Below are positions 1 to 5,054 of a DNA stretch of 5,054 nt, in pieces. Position 1 is the first letter of the stretch. The number at the start of each line of letters is the position of its first letter. The position numbers and the translations under genes were made by a program. This DNA is from an uncultured Campylobacter sp. (GTDB lineage Bacteria; Campylobacterota; Campylobacteria; Campylobacterales; Campylobacteraceae): the NCBI RefSeq assembly GCF_938045535.1, contig NZ_CALIMQ010000227.1, positions 1-5,054 on the forward strand. The letters run 5' to 3'. The notes under the pieces were generated by a model. The model did no database searches, was not told the DNA's origin, and saw nothing but the letters and a program-made list of their open reading frames with translations.

Positions 1-1162
1 GAGGAAGTGCTGCGATACCCATGATACCGATAAACATACCGACGGCAGTTAGAGGCATTTTTTTAGCTAGCCCTCCTAGCACGTCCATATTTTGCGTATG
101 AGTAGCGTGGATTACAGAGCCTGCACATAAGAATAGCAAGCCTTTGAATATCGCGTGATTTACTACGTGGTAGCAGCCTGCTAAAAATCCGACTGCACCT
201 AGCGTTACATTGCCTGCTGCGACGCCGTAAATTCCGGTGCCAAGACCCAGCAAGATAATGCCGATATTTTCAACCGAGTGGTACGCAAGAAGCGCTTTAA
301 AGTCGTGCTGGCACAACGCGTATAAAACGCCAAAAAGCGAGCTGGCTGCTCCTAGGATCAAAACTGCAAGCCCAAAATAGATGCTTAGCGGCAAAAATAG
401 CGTAAATTTAACAAGGGTAAAGAGCGCTACTTTAATCATAACGCCGCTCATTAGAGCAGAGACGTTTGATGGAGCCGCAGGGTGAGCTTGCGGTAGCCAG
501 ACGTGGAAAGGCCACATTCCCGCTTTTGAGCCGAAGCCGACCAAAAACAAGATGAATGCTGCTACAGAAGCGCCCATAGGCATATTTACTTTTCCCCACT
601 CCGCAAATTCGAAGCTTCCTGCGTAGTTTGCAATGATAAGTAATCCACAGGTGATACAAAATGCACCGATCTGCGCTATACCTAGATATACCATAACGGC
701 TTTGAGCGTGCCTTTGCCATCGTTTACTATGATTAGAAATGACGAAATTAACGTCATAAGCTCCCATAAAACAGCGAAGCAAAATACATTATCCGCACTG
801 ATGACTAAAAGCATAGATAAGATGAAGGTATTAAATAAACATGCAAAAACGCCGATATTTGCCTTTCCGATATATTCCTCAGCGTAGCTCATGCCGTAAA
901 CGCTGCTTGCAAAGCCTATAAAAACGACTACGAAGCTGAAGAAATTTCCAAGCGGACTTAAAGCAAATTTTGGCGCATATAAGAAAGTACCGCCCAAAAC
1001 GAAGCTATCGCTTACGCCCATATTGGCTACGAAATGACACATCGCATAAAAACAGCTGATAGCACCTAATCCAAATCCTACCTTAACGGCAGTTTTTGGA
1101 GCGCAGTATAAAAGGATACTAATTACTGCACTGACGATAAATAAAGTATAGACGCTTATCAT
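1..1162 (-). CDS. hyfB: Hydrogenase-4 subunit B (HyfB/HycC-like), proton-conducting membrane subunit, partial
   Basis: This is an integral membrane subunit of a formate hydrogenlyase or group 4 [NiFe] hydrogenase, homologous to the NuoL/M/N antiporter subunits of complex I. I translated it by hand: the frame is open from the ATG at 1162 to the left edge, giving 387 N-terminal residues; E. coli HyfB has about 670. About ten hydrophobic segments are visible. Family hallmarks are the buried Glu134 in FAVLWELMT, Lys213 in GFGSKAGMWPFHVWLPQAHP, Lys244 in SALMSGVMIKVALF, Lys289 and His295 in DFKALLAYHSVENIGI, and His332, His336 and Lys340 in YHVVNHAIFKGLLF. These charged residues are those thought to form the ion path in this family. 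The HSVENIGI and MWPFHVWLPQAHPAAPS wording favours HyfB/HycC over NuoL. The start is fixed by GGAGG 6 bases upstream and by an ATGA overlap with hyfA, which implies translational coupling. Whether it really pumps ions cannot be told from sequence. Confidence 0.93.
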   Translation of the reverse strand, partial: MISVYTLFIVSAVISILLYCAPKTAVKVGFGLGAISCFYAMCHFVANMGVSDSFVLGGTFLYAPKFALSPLGNFFSFVVVFIGFASSVYGMSYAEEYIGKANIGVFACLFNTFILSMLLVISADNVFCFAVLWELMTLISSFLIIVNDGKGTLKAVMVYLGIAQIGAFCITCGLLIIANYAGSFEFAEWGKVNMPMGASVAAFILFLVGFGSKAGMWPFHVWLPQAHPAAPSNVSALMSGVMIKVALFTLVKFTLFLPLSIYFGLAVLILGAASSLFGVLYALCQHDFKALLAYHSVENIGIILLGLGTGIYGVAAGNVTLGAVGFLAGCYHVVNHAIFKGLLFLCAGSVIHATHTQNMDVLGGLAKKMPLTAVGMFIGIMGIAALP

Positions 1163-1758
1163 TTTGCGCCTCCTTCTTTTTTGGCGACGCAACTGATTTC
1201 GCCGTTTAACACGTCTTTTGCAAAAGCATTAGCCGCATCGTAGTCTATCGCAAAGCCCAATTTATGCTTACCTTCTTTAGGATCTATCATAATGATAGCG
1301 CTAGTTGGGCAAACCTCGACGCATGCAGGACCGTTCTCGCGTCCGTTGCATAGATCGCATTTGATGGCGGTGCTTTTGGCGCCCGCTTGGCTTTCGATCT
1401 CGAGATAATACTTCGGCTCGACCGCATAATTTACTGACGGCATAAGCTCGGCATTCGAGCTGATCGCGCCATAAGGACAGGCGAGCGTACACATCTTGCA
1501 TCCGATGCAAATTTCTTCGTGCAATTCGATATAGTTATTATCGAAGCGAAGCGCACCGGTAGGGCAGACATTTGCGCATGGTCCGTCATCGCACTGCCTG
1601 CACTGCGTAGGCATAACGCCGTAAGCCTGTCTAAGCACGGTAAGTCGCGATTTAGCAAGCTTGCCGCGCTCGTATGCACTTGAGTAACAGGCCGCCATGC
1701 ACGTCGTGCAACCGATACATCGTTTGTAATCGCAGATTACAAATTTATGTTGTTTCAT
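1159..1758 (-). CDS. hyfA: HyfA/HycB-like electron-transfer protein with four [4Fe-4S] clusters
   Basis: This 199-residue, soluble, cytoplasmic-side electron carrier is expected to link the formate dehydrogenase to the hydrogenase small subunit. Four cysteine quartets are present: C14/C17/C20/C24, C53/C56/C61/C65, C84/C87/C90/C94 and C134/C137/C146/C150. The last three are each followed by proline, as in CPTGAL and CPYGAI, typical of polyferredoxins of the HycB/HyfA/CooF type. The length fits E. coli HyfA and HycB (about 200 residues). There is no signal peptide or membrane anchor, which argues against a periplasmic FdhB-type subunit. The start ATG has AAGGAG 6 bases upstream. The gene is first in a leftward operon and its TGA overlaps the hyfB ATG by 4 bases. 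The GGA-GGC codons for Gly-Gly near the C-terminus double as the hyfB ribosome binding site. The choice of hyfA over hycB rests on the neighbouring hyfB and on the order hyfA-hyfB. Confidence 0.9.
   Translation of the reverse strand: MKQHKFVICDYKRCIGCTTCMAACYSSAYERGKLAKSRLTVLRQAYGVMPTQCRQCDDGPCANVCPTGALRFDNNYIELHEEICIGCKMCTLACPYGAISSNAELMPSVNYAVEPKYYLEIESQAGAKSTAIKCDLCNGRENGPACVEVCPTSAIIMIDPKEGKHKLGFAIDYDAANAFAKDVLNGEISCVAKKEGGAK
1169..1173 (-). promoter_or_regulatory. Ribosome binding site of hyfB inside hyfA
   Basis: GGAGG lies 6 bases before the hyfB ATG and is encoded within the last codons of hyfA (Gly-Gly-Ala-Lys-stop). Together with the ATGA overlap it fixes the hyfB start and suggests coupled translation, giving a steady ratio of the two subunits. 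Confidence 0.8.
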
Positions 1759-1765
1759 ACCTTTC

Positions 1766-1780
1766 TCCTTGACTTAAGGA
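1766..1780 (-). promoter_or_regulatory. Small hairpin covering the hyfA ribosome binding site
   Basis: On the minus strand TCCTT and AAGGA form a perfect 5-bp inverted repeat around a 5-base loop, and the AAGGA arm is part of the AAGGAG ribosome binding site of hyfA. An extra T-G pair can extend it by one. The stem is weak (two G-C pairs), so occlusion of the site is a possibility and not a firm call. Confidence 0.35.
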
Positions 1781-1814
1781 ATTTTAAAAATTTTTTACTA
1801 AAAATTTTGGTGTA

Positions 1815-1820
1815 ATTATA
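1815..1820 (-). promoter_or_regulatory. Predicted -10 box of the hyfAB operon
   Basis: A perfect TATAAT on the minus strand, preceded by CTTAAA, lies 57 bases before the hyfA start. Housekeeping promoters of Campylobacter rely on the -10 box with AT-rich upstream DNA and little -35 conservation, which fits. Transcription would start near 1808 and give a leader of roughly 50 bases that is itself rich in A and T runs. Confidence 0.6.
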
Positions 1821-1841
1821 TTTAAGTCCGTAAAAAAATTC

Positions 1842-1857
1842 CGTCATTTATCTGACG
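1842..1857. repeat. Inverted repeat CGTCA-N6-TGACG, candidate operator
   Basis: Perfect 5-bp arms (1842-1846 and 1853-1857) flank a 6-base spacer. It sits just upstream of the hyfA -10 box, over the position where a -35 element would lie, a usual place for an activator or repressor site. It does not match the FNR/CRP-type TTGAT-N4-ATCAA pattern. The regulator is unknown. Confidence 0.4.
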
Positions 1858-1988
1858 ATATTTGGAATTTATTTGATAAATTTACTTTCAAAGCTTAAAT
1901 TTAAAAACTAATTTCTTTTTTAAACCGGTTCGTTGATTATTTGCTTTAAATGTCTAGTATATCAGTATTAAAGTATATTTTAAAATTT

Positions 1989-2020
1989 AAATTACTACTT
2001 AAATTACCCCAATTTACTCC
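1989..2020 (+). repeat. Three phased near-direct repeats upstream of fdhF
   Basis: AAATTACTAC (1989-1998), AAATTACCCC (2001-2010) and AATTTACTCC (2011-2020) resemble one another and begin 12 and 10 bases apart, about one helix turn each. Phased direct repeats of this size are typical of OmpR-type response-regulator sites. The background is AT-rich, so chance similarity remains possible. Confidence 0.3.
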
Positions 2021-2087
2021 TAATTATAATTGAAAAAATTCTTTTAGCTTAAGGCAAAATTTCAATTTTATTTTAGGTAAGAATTTA

Positions 2088-2093
2088 TATAAT
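2088..2093 (+). promoter_or_regulatory. Predicted -10 box of fdhF
   Basis: A perfect TATAAT lies 60 bases before the fdhF ATG, preceded by AT-rich DNA without a clear -35 box, as is usual in Campylobacter. Transcription would begin near 2100. A second TATAAT at 2025-2030 is an alternative that would give a leader of about 115 bases. Confidence 0.6.
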
Positions 2094-2132
2094 TGTGCCG
2101 AAATTGCATATATGGTAATTTTGCATGTTTAG

Positions 2133-2153
2133 TATTTTCGAAAGGAGAAAATA
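2133..2153 (+). promoter_or_regulatory. Hairpin presenting the fdhF ribosome binding site in its loop
   Basis: TATTTTC (2133-2139) and GAAAATA (2147-2153) form a perfect 7-bp inverted repeat around the 7-base loop GAAAGGA. The AAGGAG ribosome binding site occupies the loop and the first stem pair, and the A of the ATG is the last base of the stem. The AAGGAG ends 5 bases before the ATG and sets the start. The stem is nearly all A-T, so it may act only as a mild or temperature-dependent brake, if at all. Confidence 0.4.
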
Positions 2154-4420
2154 TGGCGAATAAAGGCAAGGTCATATGCCCTTATTGTGGCACAGGCTGT
2201 CAAATCGAGCTGACTGCGGAAGACAATTATATCAAATCCGCAACCGGCGTAAGCGACAACCCCGTAAATCAAGGTTGTTTATGTTTGAAAGGTTATTACG
2301 GATGGAATTACGTAGGCTCTAGAGATAGGCTTACTACTCCGCTAATTCGTAAAAAGAATGGCAAATTTAGTAAAGACGGCGATTTAGTCGAGGCTAGCTG
2401 GGACGAAGCGCTTGATTTGGTTGCTAAAAAGATGCTCGAAGTTAAAGAAAAATACGGCGCCGACGCGATAGCGGGAAACTATTCCGCACGCTGTACGCAT
2501 GAGGATAACTACGTAGCGCAGAAGCTACTTAGAATTTTAGGCACGAATAATATCGATCACTGCGCGCGCATTTGACACGCTCCGACTGTGGCAGGTCTTG
2601 CCAAAACAATCGGTAACGGAGCGGCTACAAATAGCTTCACGGAGATCGGAACTCACAGCAACTGCATTATGATGATCGGCTCAAACCCGGAAAATGGTCA
2701 TCCGATCGTAGCTATGCACGTTCAAAGAGCGTTAAATAGAGGCGCTAAACTCATCGTCATAGACCCGGTTAAGACGGAATTTGCAAATCGCGCAGATATC
2801 CACCTTCAGCTCGAGCCGGAGCACAATATCCCAGTCATCAATGCTCTAATCCATGCTATTATCGACGAGAATTTGGTAAATCAAGAATTCGTTGAGAAAT
2901 ACACCAAGGGTTTTGAATATGTAAAAGAGGCGGTTAAGGATTATTCGCCTGAAGCCGTAGCCAAATACACTAGGCTAAACGCCGAGGATATTAGAAAAGC
3001 GGCTAGAATTTACGCTACTACGCGACCTGCGGTTATCACGCACGGGATGGGTGTAACTCACTTCAACCACGGCGTGGGCGCAGTCTGCGACATTTCAAAT
3101 TTAATGCTCGTAACGGGCAATGTGGGCGAGCTCGGAAGCGGCGATCTACCGATCCGTGGACAAGAAAACGTTCAAGGCTGCTGCGATATGGGAATGCTTC
3201 CTAACGTATTTACCGGCTATAAAGCTGTAACCGACGAGAACGCACGCGCATGGTTCGAGCAGCAGTGGAATTTACCAAAAGGTCATCTAAACGGTAAGAT
3301 CGGCATTCATAAAACTGAAGTGCCTGACGCAATTCTTGATGGTAGGGTAAAATTCTTCTGGACGATGGGCGAAAACCCGGTTATGACCGATCCGAACGCA
3401 AACCACTTCTTGCGCGCGATTTCGCAGGTAGAGATGTATGTGATCCAAGATATTTTCTTAACCGAGACGAGCCGCAAAGCAGATGTTGTGCTTCCTGGAG
3501 CTTGCAGCGGCGAGAAGGAGGGCACTTATGCTAACGCCGAGCGCCGCGTACAGCATAGCGAAATTGTGGTTGCCCCTCCGGGACAAGCTAGACAAGACTG
3601 GGCTATCATCTGCGAGCTTGCCAGACGCTTAGGACTAGGGGATTATTTCACATTTCAATCTCCAGAGCAGATTTGGGAAGAGGTGCGCAGGGTAGCTCCG
3701 CATAACTACGGCGGAATGAGCTATTACCGCATCAAAAAATACCACGGACTTCACTGGCCGTGCCCTGATGAGAATTCTATGGGCGGACCTGCATTGTATC
3801 TTGATAAAAAATTCTTTACTCCTGACGGCAAGGGAAATTTCGTCCCGGTTCTATTCGTGGATGATAAGAGCAAGATTGAAAGCGCCAAAGAGGAATTCGC
3901 AAAGCGTATGAATATGCCGAAAGATTATCCTGTAATGGCGGGCTCCGTGGACGAGAAGACCGACGAGGAATTTCCGATCCAGCTTCTAACTACGCGTAAG
4001 GTTTACGAGTATGCGGGAGGCGCGATGACTAGGCGCTCTAAGACCGTAGAGCAGGGCGGCGACGCGATAGGACCGATTGCGGAAATGAATCCGAAACTCG
4101 CCGAGCGATATGGAATTTCGCAGGGCGATTTCATCGTCGCGTGGAGCCGCTACGGCTATATCGCGATCAAGGCAGACATCACCGAGTGTATAATGGATGG
4201 TATCATTCAGATGTCTTATCACTACTGGGAGAGCTGCTGCAACGAGCTAACCAGCGGCGGCTGGGATCTAATCGCTAAAACGCCTACGTTTAAGGCAGCG
4301 ATTCAGATTAAAAAGATCGACGAAGAGGAATTTTTGCGTATCCGCGAGCTTAAGCGCATTAAGTTTCAGACCAACAAGGTCGTTTACGACGACTTCCACC
4401 ACCATCCGATTAAATTCTAA
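2153..4420 (+). CDS. fdhF: Formate dehydrogenase H, selenocysteine-containing catalytic subunit
   Basis: It oxidises formate to CO2 at a bis-MGD molybdenum centre and feeds electrons to the hydrogenase via an iron-sulfur protein such as HyfA. The gene is one 755-residue selenoprotein: the in-frame TGA at 2573-2575 encodes Sec141, followed by His142, matching Sec140-His141 of E. coli FdhF (715 residues). Residues 9, 12, 16 and 44 are the four cysteines of the N-terminal [4Fe-4S] cluster (CPYCGTGC...CLCLKG), and Lys46 matches the conserved lysine between cluster and cofactor. Arg335 in RGQENVQGCCDMG matches the catalytic arginine. The molybdopterin-binding domain follows, and a C-terminal dinucleotide-binding domain covers about residues 600-720. 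No twin-arginine signal is present, so the protein is cytoplasmic, unlike the respiratory FdhA of Campylobacter. Compared with E. coli there is an extra charged segment of some 30-40 residues around 570-607. The ATG at 2153 has a good AAGGAG; an upstream TTG at 2093 lies in the promoter and is rejected. Confidence 0.95.
2573..2575 (+). other. UGA selenocysteine codon (Sec141)
   Basis: The TGA interrupts an otherwise continuous frame exactly where FdhF enzymes carry the molybdenum-ligating Sec: DHCARI-U-HAPTVAGL here against DCCARV-U-HGPSVAGL in E. coli. The downstream SECIS supports recoding. Reading it requires SelA, SelB, SelD and tRNA-Sec, which are not in this window. Confidence 0.96.
2573..2623 (+). 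promoter_or_regulatory. Bacterial SECIS element of fdhF
   Basis: Immediately after the UGA, TGGCA (2589-2593) and TGCCA (2599-2603) form a perfect 5-bp stem around the loop GGTCT (2594-2598), the loop bound by SelB in E. coli fdhF. The loop begins 18 bases after the UGA, the same spacing I recall for E. coli fdhF. An outer 7-bp perfect stem, CGCTCCG (2578-2584) with CGGAGCG (2617-2623), encloses it. An alternative lower pairing uses CCGA (2582-2585) and TCGG (2610-2613). The element lies within coding sequence and encodes HAPTVAGLAKTIGNGA. Confidence 0.92.
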
Positions 4421-4430
4421 GAATTTAATC
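4408..4430 (+). repeat. Palindrome with the fdhF stop codon as its loop
   Basis: GATTAAATTC (4408-4417) and GAATTTAATC (4421-4430) are a perfect 10-bp inverted repeat, and the three bases between them are the TAA stop codon. In RNA this is a hairpin with the stop codon in the triloop. It lies 6 bases before the terminator hairpin. It may protect the 3' end or be the remnant of a convergent terminator; no T run follows directly. Confidence 0.7.
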
Positions 4431-4436
4431 TTATCC

Positions 4437-4472
4437 GTAGATTCGGGGGCTATGCTTCCGAATCTACTTTTT
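4437..4472 (+). terminator. Intrinsic terminator of fdhF
   Basis: GTAGATTCGG (4437-4446) and CCGAATCTAC (4458-4467) pair perfectly. Two G-T wobbles and two further G-C pairs extend the stem to 14 bp with a 3-base loop TAT. Five T residues follow at 4468-4472. It starts 17 bases after the stop codon, so fdhF is probably transcribed alone. Confidence 0.9.
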
Positions 4473-5054
4473 AACAATCAATTCAAATAATATGAAATTT
4501 TTAGCGATCTAGCTGTCTTGTGATATTTTAAAGATCAAAAATTTCAAGAATTCAATAAATTTCGCGGTATTAATACGCTTTTTTTGCGTAGTTGCACTAT
4601 CGATAAGAGGGTGTGAAATTTATCTGCTATTGCGTTAATAGATGTGGCGGCAGAGACCGGGCATTCGCGATTTATCAAATCCTAATAAATTAGCCTTAAT
4701 TAGAGCGGCGCAATGGAGTAAATTTTAAAGATAAGCATGATAATAAGGCTATTTTATCGCGACAAATCTTGCCAAATTACATTATTGATTAAATTTTAAC
4801 GCGCGCAGGCTGATTTTATGTATCAAGTAGCGCTGTAATTTTAATAACGCAAATGCGATTTTTGTGATTTTGATAGATGAATGCAAAAGGCTCATAGACT
4901 TTTAAAACGCTAGACGCGGCTTTTAGTCTTAATGGTCGCAAATGCTGGTTTCTAGCATAACCGGAGTAGTTTCGCGCTCCGTCTGAAATCCATAAATTTT
5001 GATTTTAAAATTTTAGATTTAAAATTCCGAATTCCGCCGTGCTTGGAGCTCGGA
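4473..5054. other. Gene-free region after fdhF
   Basis: I find no supportable gene in these 582 bases on either strand; the frames are broken by frequent stops. The longest start-to-stop frame I noted is 37 codons on the minus strand (4782-4895) and lacks a ribosome binding site. Small inverted repeats occur: TACGC/GCGTA around seven T at 4574-4590, ATGCT/AGCAT at 4942-4958, CGGAG/CTCCG at 4962-4981, and an A/T palindrome AATTTTA-GATT-TAAAATT at 5009-5026. None has a full terminator or tRNA pattern. It may be plain intergenic DNA, a decayed gene or an unrecognised RNA. The 3' end of a leftward gene could lie at the right edge but cannot be shown. Confidence 0.6.

Larger units (their letters stand above)
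1759..2152. other. Divergent control region between hyfA and fdhF
   Basis: This 394-base spacer contains no credible gene and is much richer in A+T than the genes on either side. It holds a TATAAT box for each gene at a similar distance from its start (57 and 60 bases), a second TATAAT at 2025-2030, a CGTCA/TGACG inverted repeat at 1842-1857, an isolated GC-containing palindrome AACCGGTT at 1923-1930, and near-direct repeats at 1989-2020. I looked for sigma-54 sites (GG-N10-GC) on both strands, because E. coli fdhF uses sigma-54, and found none convincing. The arrangement suggests joint control of both transcription units. Confidence 0.75.

Noticed and set aside
633..887. An 84-codon plus-strand frame inside hyfB
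   Set aside because: It is antisense to well-conserved HyfB coding sequence and shows no family resemblance.
1872..1892. TTTGA-N11-TCAAA as a possible FNR/CRP-type site
   Set aside because: The spacing is wrong for the TTGAT-N4-ATCAA type and such A/T dyads are common in this spacer.
2112..2132. A 6-codon leader ORF (ATG to TAG) before fdhF
   Set aside because: No ribosome binding site precedes it and the peptide has no informative residues such as a codon run.
2093..2152. A 20-codon N-terminal extension of fdhF from a TTG at 2093
   Set aside because: It overlaps the TATAAT box, has no ribosome binding site and adds residues absent from the family, whereas the ATG at 2153 has AAGGAG at ideal spacing.
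1759..2152. A molybdenum-cofactor riboswitch in the fdhF or hyfA leader
   Set aside because: The leaders are only about 50 bases long, AT-rich, and lack any extended multi-stem structure.
2588..4420. A separate gene starting at GTG 2588
   Set aside because: It is in frame with 2153-2572 and begins just after the Sec UGA inside the SECIS; it is the remainder of fdhF.
4268..4477. A minus-strand frame across the end of fdhF
   Set aside because: It runs through the terminator and opposite conserved fdhF codons; it is a shadow frame.
4574..4590. TACGC/GCGTA flanking seven T as a terminator
   Set aside because: The T run is in the loop instead of after the stem and the stem is only 5 bp.
4782..4895. 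A 37-codon minus-strand frame in the 3' region
   Set aside because: It has no ribosome binding site and no recognisable protein features, and short frames of this size are expected by chance.

Overview
The window looks like a piece of a Campylobacterota chromosome, most likely a Campylobacter of the moderate-GC oral group (C. concisus, C. gracilis and C. showae are relatives with comparable genes). This is inferred from the style of the sequence: TATAAT boxes without clear -35 boxes, spacers rich in AAATTT and TTTAAA, strong AAGGAG-type ribosome binding sites, and the gene content. No taxonomic marker is present, so the species is not assigned.

Layout: positions 1-1758 hold two minus-strand genes read leftward, hyfA (a four-cluster ferredoxin-like protein) followed by hyfB (a proton-pumping-type membrane subunit, cut off by the left edge). 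They overlap by 4 bp (ATGA). Positions 1759-2152 are an AT-rich divergent spacer with one good TATAAT box for each direction and several candidate operator-like repeats. Positions 2153-4420 hold one plus-strand gene, fdhF, a cytoplasmic molybdenum formate dehydrogenase. It carries an in-frame UGA at codon 141 followed by a textbook bacterial SECIS hairpin, so it should be read as a single 755-residue selenoprotein, not as two ORFs. A palindrome whose loop is the stop codon and then a strong intrinsic terminator close the gene. Positions 4473-5054 contain no supportable gene.

How the genes work together: the set matches a formate hydrogenlyase of the hydrogenase-4 (Hyf) kind. FdhF oxidises formate to CO2. 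HyfA carries the electrons through its iron-sulfur clusters towards a [NiFe] hydrogenase whose subunits are expected beyond the left edge. HyfB belongs to the membrane arm, related to complex I antiporter subunits, which may couple the reaction to ion movement. Placing fdhF divergently from the hyf operon suggests that one shared control region serves both.

Novelty: I see no wholly new system. The points most worth checking are the recoded UGA with its extended SECIS stem, the ribosome binding sites of both divergent genes lying in small hairpins, the repeats in the shared control region, the stop-codon palindrome, and the gene-free 3' stretch.
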